From: Betaproteobacteria bacterium
GTDB lineage: Bacteria > Pseudomonadota > Gammaproteobacteria > Burkholderiales > Burkholderiaceae_A
Direction of reading: 5' to 3'
Length of the DNA: 20,083 nucleotides
NCBI GenBank assembly: GCA_028139685.1
Contig: JAOINQ010000017.1
Location: 1 to 20,083, forward strand
Positions 7,153 through 14,079 of the stretch are shown here, piece by piece. Under the pieces are notes generated by a model, which was given only the letters and a program-made list of their open reading frames with translations, ran no database searches and was not told where the DNA came from. The position numbers and the translations under genes were made by a program. Every line of letters begins with the position of its first letter. The stretch's first letter is position 1.

Positions 7153-7647
7153 CTACACTAGTTGACTGCTATTATTTTTTACGAAATCAAGCACCTCAGA
7201 GGGATTTTCCTCAGCCGAAACTTTCCTCCATTCTTTAATCAACTGCCCATTCCTGTTGAAAAAAAAAGTACTTCGTTCAATGCCTTTTACAATTTTTCCG
7301 TACATATTTTTGTTTTTTAAAACATCAAATGCTCTGCAGATTTCTTCCTTTTCATCTGAAATTAGGTTCACTGACAATTGAAATTTAGCACTAAAATTTA
7401 AATGAGATTTTATAGTATCACGAGACACACCAACAACTTGCGTATCCAGTCGGAGGAAATTTTTATGGTATTTCGTAAACGAAAGTGCTTGTGAGGTACA
7501 TCCTGGTGTATTGTCTTTCGGATAGAAAAAAATAACTAAGTTATTTCCAATGAAGTCCGTTAATTTACCAGAACCGAAAATTGTTTCTATATTCATTTCC
7601 GGTAGAGTTGCAATATTATACGTGCCATCACCTGTATTATTGTGCAT
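7153..7647 (-). CDS. bcp: Bcp/PrxQ-type thiol peroxiredoxin
   Basis: 164 residues from ATG 7647, chosen because GAGG (7657-7660) lies about 9 bases upstream; a TTG at 7674 would overlap the preceding gene and lacks a ribosome site. The protein reduces hydrogen peroxide and organic peroxides in the cytoplasm. FFYPKDNTPGCTSQ holds the peroxidatic C50. The usual resolving cysteine five residues on is Leu55, and the only other cysteine is C104 (EEICRAF), so it probably works as a 1-Cys enzyme needing an external thiol. It lies between the Mth938-like gene (19 bases upstream) and phoH (11 bases downstream), which suggests one transcript. Confidence 0.92.
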   Translation of the reverse strand: MHNNTGDGTYNIATLPEMNIETIFGSGKLTDFIGNNLVIFFYPKDNTPGCTSQALSFTKYHKNFLRLDTQVVGVSRDTIKSHLNFSAKFQLSVNLISDEKEEICRAFDVLKNKNMYGKIVKGIERSTFFFNRNGQLIKEWRKVSAEENPSEVLDFVKNNSSQLV

Positions 7648-7666
7648 ATTTTTCATCCTCAGAGAA

Positions 7667-8089
7667 TTATTCAAGAATTAATCCAGCTACTACGGAACGG
7701 CCTTCAGCCACAAGTAAATTAAACGTTCGACATGCTGCGTGGGTAGACATACAATCTGCTCCAAGAACCATTCGAGCATCACTGCTATTTAACAGAGCCA
7801 GTGGGTTGTCGTCACCTTTTTGTTTAAATTCGAGTATATCTTTATCAAGCATAATTTGATTTATCCCAGTTCCTATAAGAACGACATCTGGGCTATTTTC
7901 AAAAAGTTTTCCAATCTCCTGCTTAGACAATTGATTTACATTTGTAATTTCCCAAGGTTTAGGTTCATTATCTGTTGATATAATACAAGAAGTCGTTATT
8001 AAAACTTTGTTTACTTCAATGAAGCTTTCACCATAGCGAGTAATTGAATACTTACCTCGGATGATTTCTGGTTGTAGTCCTGAATTCAT
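7667..8089 (-). CDS. Mth938-like (DUF498) domain protein
   Basis: 140 residues. The C-terminal half carries the family hallmarks PDVVLIGTG and ACRTFNLLVAEGRSVVAGLI. Relatives include mitochondrial NDUFAF3, a complex I assembly factor; the bacterial role is not settled. It is first of the minus-strand trio with the peroxiredoxin and phoH. I recall this order being common in betaproteobacteria. A 59-base gap separates it from the divergent aminotransferase gene. No clear Shine-Dalgarno precedes the ATG. Confidence 0.88.
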   Translation of the reverse strand: MNSGLQPEIIRGKYSITRYGESFIEVNKVLITTSCIISTDNEPKPWEITNVNQLSKQEIGKLFENSPDVVLIGTGINQIMLDKDILEFKQKGDDNPLALLNSSDARMVLGADCMSTHAACRTFNLLVAEGRSVVAGLILE

Positions 8090-8116
8090 AATTGAACCGA
8101 TGAGTGGATTTGAATT

Positions 8117-8125
8117 AATGTACCA
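8117..8125 (-). promoter_or_regulatory. Candidate extended -10 promoter for the Mth938-bcp-phoH cluster
   Basis: On the minus strand TGgTACATT has the TGn extension and a 4/6 match to TATAAT. Initiation near 8110 would leave a leader of about 20 bases. No -35 is evident. The plus-strand promoter of the aminotransferase operon must also lie near this 59-base gap, but I could not identify it. Confidence 0.28.
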
Positions 8126-8148
8126 TAGACTTTTTTCTATTTGCTAGT

Positions 8149-9345
8149 ATGAATCAAAAAATCTTTCCTAGAATTTCAAGGCTCCCTCCTTATGTTTTTT
8201 CTGTTATCGGTGAGTTAAAAGCAAAGGCTCGTATGGCAGGAGAGGACATTGTGGATATGAGTATGGGAAATCCTGATCAACCGACTCCTCGGCACATCGT
8301 TGATAAATTAACTGAGGTCGCGATGAGAGACCACACGCATGGGTATTCGGCATCAAAAGGAATCAAGAGACTCCGGAACGCAATTTGTAATTGGTATAGG
8401 CAAAAATACCAGGTGATTTTGGATGAGGATTCGGAATCAATCGTTACGATTGGTTCGAAAGAGGGCCTTGCTCATTTAATGCTAGCTATTCTAGACAGAG
8501 GCGATACCGTTCTGGTGCCCAATCCAAGTTACCCCATTCACATTTATGGAGCCATAATAGCAGGTGCTGACGTTCGATCTGTTCGCATGACAACTGGAGA
8601 GGAATTTTTTGAAGAATTGGAAAGGGCAATTAAAGAGTCAATTCCTAAGCCCAAAATGATTGTATTTGGATTTCCCAGTAATCCCACTGGAGAATGCGTT
8701 GATATTGTGTTTTTTGAAAAAGTTATCGCTTTAGCAAGAAGATTCGATATTTTAGTTGTACACGATTTAGCGTACGCCGATGTTTGTTTTGACGGTTACA
8801 CTGCTCCTTCAATTATGCAAGTAAAAGGGGCAAAAGACTATGCCGTCGAGTTTTTCTCTATGAGCAAGTCATACAATATGGCTGGATGGAGGGTAGGTTT
8901 TATGGTCGGAAATCGTGAAATGATTGCCGCACTTGCAAAAATAAAAAGCTATTTTGACTACGGTACCTTTACTCCGATTCAAGTGGCCTCTGTAGTAGCG
9001 CTTGAATCTGGACCCAGTGTCGTACAAAAAATCTGTGATACTTATCAAAACAGGCGTGACACATTGGTAAACGGTTTGAACAGCATTGGCTGGGAGAATG
9101 ATCTACCCAAAGCTACTATGTATCTTTGGGCCAAAATTCCCCAGGCTTACAGCTCAAAAGGTTCATTACATTTTGCTGAGCGATTATTGAGTAATGCAAA
9201 GGTAGCGGTGTCTCCCGGAATAGGGTTTGGAGAGTATGGAGAGGGATATGTACGGTTCGCTTTAATTGAAAATAATCAGAGAATTAAGCAAGCCATTCGT
9301 GGGATTCGTGAAATGTTTAAAAAGGATGGAGTTTCAATAAAATAA
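8149..9345 (+). CDS. alaC: PLP aminotransferase, AlaC type (glutamate-pyruvate transaminase)
   Basis: 398 residues, a class I/II fold-type I aminotransferase. The PLP Schiff-base lysine is K240 in FFSMSKSYNMAGWRVGF. Other family blocks are GFPSNPTG (PLP/substrate loop), the HDLAYAD aspartate region and the C-terminal VRFALIEN with the carboxylate-binding Arg. The closest assignment is the alanine-forming AlaC/YfdZ group. In betaproteobacteria this gene habitually precedes hom and thrC, so annotators have also called it an aspartate or aminotransferase-family enzyme; exact substrates are inferred. The hom start follows 17 bases after its stop, so the two are probably co-transcribed. Confidence 0.9.
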   Translation: MNQKIFPRISRLPPYVFSVIGELKAKARMAGEDIVDMSMGNPDQPTPRHIVDKLTEVAMRDHTHGYSASKGIKRLRNAICNWYRQKYQVILDEDSESIVTIGSKEGLAHLMLAILDRGDTVLVPNPSYPIHIYGAIIAGADVRSVRMTTGEEFFEELERAIKESIPKPKMIVFGFPSNPTGECVDIVFFEKVIALARRFDILVVHDLAYADVCFDGYTAPSIMQVKGAKDYAVEFFSMSKSYNMAGWRVGFMVGNREMIAALAKIKSYFDYGTFTPIQVASVVALESGPSVVQKICDTYQNRRDTLVNGLNSIGWENDLPKATMYLWAKIPQAYSSKGSLHFAERLLSNAKVAVSPGIGFGEYGEGYVRFALIENNQRIKQAIRGIREMFKKDGVSIK

Positions 9346-9362
9346 TTTTGAGGAAACAGACA

Positions 9363-10670
9363 ATGAAAGATATAAAAATCGGTTTGGCCGGATTTGGAAC
9401 CGTTGGGAGAGGGACATGGGAGCTTTTGGAGAAAAATAAGAAGAAGATTAAAAAGTCGTCAAAAATTAACATTTCTATTGTTGGTATTGCAGATCCAGAC
9501 AATAGTAAGTTTGAAAATGTTTCCATCCCTTCCGAATGTCATGTCTACTCTGACGCTTTTCAGCTTTTAAAAGATAAAGCAATAGATGTCGTTGTTGAAT
9601 TAATTGGTGGAGAAACTATAGCTAAGGAATTTGTTATATCGGCGATTAGAGAAAGAAAAATGGTTGTTACTGCTAACAAGGCTCTGCTCGCAAAATACGG
9701 GAAACAAATTTTTGGTGAAGCGGAAAGAAATGGCGTTGCGGTTTTTTATGAAGCAGCAATAGCTGGAGGAATCCCAATCGTAAAAGTTTTAAAAGAAGGA
9801 TTGGCGGCAAATGAAATTTTGTGGATATCTGGAATAATCAATGGGACAACTAACTACATTCTTTCGGAAATGGACAAAAGAGATTTGGGGTTTGACGAAG
9901 CCTTGAGTGAAGCAACACTCCATGGTTATGCAGAGCAGGATCCTACCCTCGATATTGATGGGCATGATTCTGCGCACAAAATAAGCTTACTGGCATCTAT
10001 AGCGTTTGGAACAATATTTGATTTTGATGAAATTCCAACATGCGGCATCCGAGGCATTGATGAGAGAGATGTGAGGTTTGCAAAAAAATTCGGCTATCAA
10101 ATAAAACTATTGGCATTTGCGAAGTTAAAACAATCACTAGTAGAGGTTTCAGTGGAACCAACTCTAATTCCGGTAGGGTTATTAATGGCTAATGTGGATG
10201 GACCGATGAACGCAGTATCAGTCGAAGGAAACTTTGTTGGACACACGCTTTATTACGGTCAAGGTGCAGGCTCCCACCCGACAGCAAGTGCTGTTGTTGC
10301 AGACATCATCGAAGCTTGTGGGACCATAAACACGCTCAATGGTATGGAGCAGGTGAAAACAAACCCTGAAATCTCCGACCATGCAGACTATAAGCTAATG
10401 AGGAAAGAGGACATTGTTTCAGGACACTACATGAGATTAGAAGTTTCGGATAAACCTGGAGTTTTATCTGAAATAACTGGTATATTGGCTAGTCAAAATG
10501 TGTCAATTGATCGGTTCTTTCAGGAGAAAAGCGAAGATTCAAATGCCGAAATAATCCTATTAACCCATGCATGCAACTACGGAAAAATTGTTCAAATAAT
10601 TGATATGTTAATAAATTTAGAAAATGTAAAAGGTAAACCTGTAGTATTTCGGGTTGAAGAAAAGGCATGA
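9363..10670 (+). CDS. hom: Homoserine dehydrogenase (monofunctional, ACT domain)
   Basis: 435 residues from ATG 9363, preceded by AGGAA with 7-base spacing; a TTG 15 bases earlier overlaps this ribosome site and is rejected. It reduces aspartate semialdehyde to homoserine with NAD(P)H, the branch step to threonine and methionine. The Rossmann motif is GLAGFGTVGRGTW (7-19). TANKALLAKYG (103-113) and NGTTNYIL follow. Catalytic residues by family alignment are E191, D202 and K206 in EQDPTLDIDGHDSAHK. A C-terminal ACT domain (about 356-435, LEVSDKPGVLSEITG) suggests feedback control by threonine. Its stop overlaps the thrC start as ATGA. Confidence 0.97.
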   Translation: MKDIKIGLAGFGTVGRGTWELLEKNKKKIKKSSKINISIVGIADPDNSKFENVSIPSECHVYSDAFQLLKDKAIDVVVELIGGETIAKEFVISAIRERKMVVTANKALLAKYGKQIFGEAERNGVAVFYEAAIAGGIPIVKVLKEGLAANEILWISGIINGTTNYILSEMDKRDLGFDEALSEATLHGYAEQDPTLDIDGHDSAHKISLLASIAFGTIFDFDEIPTCGIRGIDERDVRFAKKFGYQIKLLAFAKLKQSLVEVSVEPTLIPVGLLMANVDGPMNAVSVEGNFVGHTLYYGQGAGSHPTASAVVADIIEACGTINTLNGMEQVKTNPEISDHADYKLMRKEDIVSGHYMRLEVSDKPGVLSEITGILASQNVSIDRFFQEKSEDSNAEIILLTHACNYGKIVQIIDMLINLENVKGKPVVFRVEEKA

Positions 10671-12103
10671 TTAAGTATGTATCTACAAGAGGAGGTGCTT
10701 CGGGGACATTTACCGATACGATATTAGAAGGACTAGCAGCTGATGGCGGGTTGCTTGTGCCTGAGAAATATGAAGTAATCTCTGAAGAACGTCTTGCACA
10801 GTGGCAAAATTTGCCATACCCAGAATTGGCTTGCGAAGTAATTTCTTGTTTCGCAACAGATTTAACAAAAGATAAAATCCGAGAAATATGTCATGAAGTT
10901 TACACAAAGGCAAAATTTGGTAATGATATCGTATCTGTGAAATCAGTTAAATTGGATCCGAAAGAGGAGCTTTATATCCTCGGCATCTCAAACGGTCCAA
11001 CGCTTGCATTTAAGGATATGGCAATGCAATTTTTAGGAAAATTGTTTGACGAAATTTTGAATGCACGCGGAATAAAACTGAATATACTTGGCGCGACCTC
11101 AGGTGACACGGGGGGTGCTGCGGAATATGCAATGATGGGACGAAATTCTGTTTCAGTTTTTATGTTATCACCTAAAGACAGGATGAGCGAGTTTCAAAAA
11201 AGTCAGATGTACAGTATTAAGGAACAAAATATACATAATATTGTAGTGCCCGGTTCATTTGATAATTGTCAGGATCTCGTGAAAGCAGTTTCGAATGACT
11301 TAGAGTTCAAAGATTTATATTCCATTGGTTCAGTGAATTCTATAAACTGGGGGAGAATAACTGCACAAGTCGTGTATTATTTTTTTGGTTATTTCAAAGT
11401 GATACAAAGATTAAAAAAAAACTTAATGCATCCTGTTTCTTTTGCTGTTCCTTCCGGAAATTTTGGCAATATTTTGTCTGGATTTGTCGCAAAAAAAATG
11501 GGCTTACCTGTAAAAAATTTAGTATTAGCAACTAATGAAAACAATGTCCTTGACGATTTTTTTAAGAGTGGCATTTATCGAGTTAGAAATCCCAAAGAGA
11601 CTTTCGTGACATCGTCGCCGTCAATGGACATTTCCAAGGCATCAAATTTTGAAAGATTTGTCTATGAGGTTTTCGATCGTGATAGCAAATATGTTTCTTC
11701 TTTGTGGGCTCAACTTGGAAAAAACAACTCCTTTTCAATTGATGCACAAAGTCTTGCAAATTTAAAAAGAGAGAGTGGGATAGTTTCGGGCGCCTCCAGA
11801 CATGTTAATCGAATCGATACAATACAAAGAATATATGAGTCTAGTCAATTAGTTGTCGACCCACACACTGCTGACGGAATTTATGTGGGAGAGAGATTTG
11901 TTGAAGAAGATGTTCCTATGATATGCCTAGAAACGGCATTGCCCACCAAGTTTGAAAGTACGGTCCGTGAGGCATTAGGATTTGTGCCGGAAAGAAAAGA
12001 CTCTTTAAAGAACATAGAAGATAAAGAAAGAAAAGTTTATGAAATGAGCGGCTCCCTCACTGAATTGAAGAATTATATTATTAAAAATGCAAAGATTAAT
12101 TGA
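10667..12103 (+). CDS. thrC: Threonine synthase
   Basis: 478 residues. It converts O-phosphohomoserine to threonine and phosphate with PLP. The PLP lysine is K116 in NGPTLAFKDMAMQFLG, and GATSGDTGGAAEYAM is the phosphate-binding block. The N-terminus YVSTRGG is typical of the longer (~470-480 residue) form rather than the E. coli length of 428. It is translationally coupled to hom through ATGA and overlaps moeA by 17 bases. Homoserine kinase, the intermediate step, is not in this window. An A9 run lies at 11413-11421 inside the coding region. Confidence 0.97.
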   Translation: MIKYVSTRGGASGTFTDTILEGLAADGGLLVPEKYEVISEERLAQWQNLPYPELACEVISCFATDLTKDKIREICHEVYTKAKFGNDIVSVKSVKLDPKEELYILGISNGPTLAFKDMAMQFLGKLFDEILNARGIKLNILGATSGDTGGAAEYAMMGRNSVSVFMLSPKDRMSEFQKSQMYSIKEQNIHNIVVPGSFDNCQDLVKAVSNDLEFKDLYSIGSVNSINWGRITAQVVYYFFGYFKVIQRLKKNLMHPVSFAVPSGNFGNILSGFVAKKMGLPVKNLVLATNENNVLDDFFKSGIYRVRNPKETFVTSSPSMDISKASNFERFVYEVFDRDSKYVSSLWAQLGKNNSFSIDAQSLANLKRESGIVSGASRHVNRIDTIQRIYESSQLVVDPHTADGIYVGERFVEEDVPMICLETALPTKFESTVREALGFVPERKDSLKNIEDKERKVYEMSGSLTELKNYIIKNAKIN

Positions 12104-13286
12104 GTTTGATCAAGCTTTAAAAACCCTGTTGGGTTCGATTGATCCTTGTGTGGGAGTGACTACACTTAACTTATCTGAATGTCTCGGTAGGATAATTGCA
12201 GAGGATGTAACCTCGTTGATTGATATACCGGGGTTTGATAATAGCCAAGTAGATGGATATGCTGCCCGCTCTAGCGAATTCTTCCTAGACAAAGAATTTG
12301 ATGTTTCACAAAGAATACCAGCGGGTTCTAATCCGACTAGTTTAAAAAAAGGTACTGTTGCAAGAATTTTTACTGGAGCTGAGCCGCCTAGTGGTTCGGA
12401 CTGTATCGTTATGCAGGAGGATGTAAAGGTAATCGGCGATCAAAAGGTAAAGCTTCTTAAATCGGTGGAAGTCGGAGAGAATATCCGAAAAAGAGCTTGT
12501 GATTTAAAAACAGGAGAGGTTTTTTTTAAAAAAGGAAGGCAGTTATCATCGGCGGATATCGGTCTTTGTGCATCAGTCGGAAAAGTTTCAATACAAGTTT
12601 ATGAAAAAATAACCGTCGGTGTTTTTTCAACTGGTGATGAGCTTAAACAACCCGGAGAAAAACTTGAAAGGGGCCAGCTTTTTGACAGCAACAGACCAAT
12701 GATAATGAATTGCGTTAAAAATATGGGAATAAATTGTATCGATTTTGGATGTTTGCCCGATCGCTTAGAGCCAACCTTAAATGCCTTAAAGAGTGCAAGT
12801 GAAAAAGTTGATGCGATTATAACTTGTGGAGGCGTCTCCGTCGGGGAAGAAGACCATTTAAAAGACGCTATAAAAGAATTAGGTGAACTCAGATTATGGA
12901 AAATAAATATGAAACCGGGCAAGCCGTTCGCGTTTGGCAAATTAGGTAAAAGCGTGTACCTGGGGTTACCAGGCAATCCTGTTTCTGCCTGGGTGACATT
13001 TTCTCTTTTATGTCGTCCGGTTATTTTGAAATTAAATGGGAAGGAACTAGGCGAGACTCTCTTTACAATGGCACGAACAAACTTTGATTATGAGAATATA
13101 AATTCTAGAAGAGAATTTTTGAGAGTTACCATTGATTCAAAAGGTAATTTACAGCTGTATGAGAGGCAAAACTCTCAAATATTGTCCTCAATTTGTTTTT
13201 GTGATGGATTGATTGAAGTAGCTCCTAAACAAAAAATAAAGGCTGGAGATAATATCAAATTCTACAACTTTTTATCTATAGGATAG
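12087..13286 (+). CDS. moeA: Molybdopterin molybdenumtransferase MoeA
   Basis: 399 residues. MoeA inserts molybdate into adenylylated molybdopterin. FDNSQVDGYA (50-59) holds the active-site Asp (D56; the usual Met of SAMDGYA is Val here). GVFSTGDEL (178-186), GGVSVGEEDH with D256, MKPGKPFAFG (275-284) and GLPGNPVSA (293-301) are the conserved MoeA/gephyrin blocks. The start overlaps the last 17 bases of thrC in another frame, with no Shine-Dalgarno, so translational coupling is likely. moaD follows after 7 bases. A T8-A6 tract lies at 12520-12533. moaA, moaC, mog and moeB are not in the window. Confidence 0.95.
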   Translation: MQRLIEFDQALKTLLGSIDPCVGVTTLNLSECLGRIIAEDVTSLIDIPGFDNSQVDGYAARSSEFFLDKEFDVSQRIPAGSNPTSLKKGTVARIFTGAEPPSGSDCIVMQEDVKVIGDQKVKLLKSVEVGENIRKRACDLKTGEVFFKKGRQLSSADIGLCASVGKVSIQVYEKITVGVFSTGDELKQPGEKLERGQLFDSNRPMIMNCVKNMGINCIDFGCLPDRLEPTLNALKSASEKVDAIITCGGVSVGEEDHLKDAIKELGELRLWKINMKPGKPFAFGKLGKSVYLGLPGNPVSAWVTFSLLCRPVILKLNGKELGETLFTMARTNFDYENINSRREFLRVTIDSKGNLQLYERQNSQILSSICFCDGLIEVAPKQKIKAGDNIKFYNFLSIG

Positions 13287-13293
13287 AACTGTT

Positions 13294-13548
13294 ATGCATT
13301 TAAAAATTTTTTTTTTCGCGGAGCTTAGAGAAAGAATGAACCAAGAGTTTATAGAATCCGAGTTTCAAGGAGTAAAAAATATCCGAGAATTGCAAGAAAA
13401 ACTCGAGGAGAAATTTGAAGTCTTGAGAGGATGTTTTGCAGAGGGCAAGCTGATAAAAATTGCTATCAATCATGAGTATTGCTCCTCAGATGCTGAGTTA
13501 CGAGATGGGGATGAAGTAGCTTTTTTCCCGCCCGTTACTGGTGGATAG
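13294..13548 (+). CDS. moaD: Molybdopterin synthase sulfur carrier subunit MoaD
   Basis: 84 residues, a ubiquitin-like fold ending in the diagnostic Gly-Gly (AFFPPVTGG), which is thiocarboxylated to donate sulfur to precursor Z. AGGAT upstream serves as ribosome site across the moeA stop. It is followed nine bases later by moaE, its partner in the heterotetrameric synthase. A ten-base T-run (13307-13316) encodes part of MHLKIFFFAEL at residues 5-8, a slippage-prone tract in a short essential pathway gene; the frame is intact as read. Confidence 0.96.
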   Translation: MHLKIFFFAELRERMNQEFIESEFQGVKNIRELQEKLEEKFEVLRGCFAEGKLIKIAINHEYCSSDAELRDGDEVAFFPPVTGG

Positions 13549-13557
13549 AGTTGCTAG

Positions 13558-14043
13558 GTGAGCCCATTGAATAACAGTATTTTAGTGAAAGTGCAAAAGG
13601 AGCAAATAGCGGTTGGAAGCTTGATTGAGCAATTGATGAATTTATCCGAGCGAGAGAGTGAAGTCGGTGCGATTAGTACTTTTACAGGAAGGGTAAGAGG
13701 CAAAGAGGAAACGAGAAAGGTTAATGAATTATTTCTAGAACATTATCCAACGATGACGGAAAAAAAAATTATGGAAATTGTTTGCAATGCTTCTCAAAAG
13801 TTTTCAATTAACGGCTGTATCGTTATCCATAGGATTGGAAAGCTAGTTCCTGGAGAGTTAATTGTTTTTGTAGGTGTGACAAGCAGACACAGGAAGGACG
13901 CATTCGAGGCATGTTCTTACGTGATGGATTTTTTAAAAACTGAAGCGCCTTTTTGGAAAAAAGAAAAGGGCTCGAGAGGGGAAAAATGGATTAACTCTCG
14001 GGATACAGATTATCTTGCACGGGACACCTGGTTGGGAAAATAG
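13558..14043 (+). CDS. moaE: Molybdopterin synthase catalytic subunit MoaE
   Basis: 161 residues. MoaE transfers two sulfurs from MoaD onto cyclic pyranopterin monophosphate. VGAISTFTGRVRG (37-49), LEHYPTM, HRIGKLVPGE and VGVTSRHR are family blocks. Catalytic lysines are K127 (FLKTEAPFWKKE) and K134, matching the E. coli K119/K126 spacing. I use GTG 13558, nine bases after the moaD stop with GGATAG upstream; later TTG or GTG codons are possible and would shorten the tail only. An A9 run lies at 13760-13768. It ends 36 bases before clpB. Confidence 0.95.
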   Translation: MSPLNNSILVKVQKEQIAVGSLIEQLMNLSERESEVGAISTFTGRVRGKEETRKVNELFLEHYPTMTEKKIMEIVCNASQKFSINGCIVIHRIGKLVPGELIVFVGVTSRHRKDAFEACSYVMDFLKTEAPFWKKEKGSRGEKWINSRDTDYLARDTWLGK

Positions 14044-14071
14044 GTTGAAAATTTGAATTTGATCTCAATCT
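14044..14071 (+). promoter_or_regulatory. Possible heat-shock (sigma-32-like) promoter of clpB
   Basis: GTTGAAA (14044-14050) resembles the sigma-32 -35 CTTGAAA. CTCAATCT (14064-14071) partly matches the -10 CCCCATnT, with a 13-base spacer inside the known range. Initiation would fall about 14078, essentially at the clpB ATG (14080), giving a leaderless or near-leaderless mRNA. The -10 match is weak, so this is tentative; the known heat induction of clpB in proteobacteria is what makes it worth listing. Confidence 0.3.
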
Positions 14072-14079
14072 AAAATAAC

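Noticed and set aside
6816..7238. A 140-residue plus-strand ORF
   Set aside because: It is antisense to the start of phoH and the end of the peroxiredoxin gene and is Phe/Ser-rich, as expected opposite Lys-rich coding.
12599..12976. A 125-residue minus-strand ORF
   Set aside because: It is antisense to moeA, whose conserved blocks cover the same bases.
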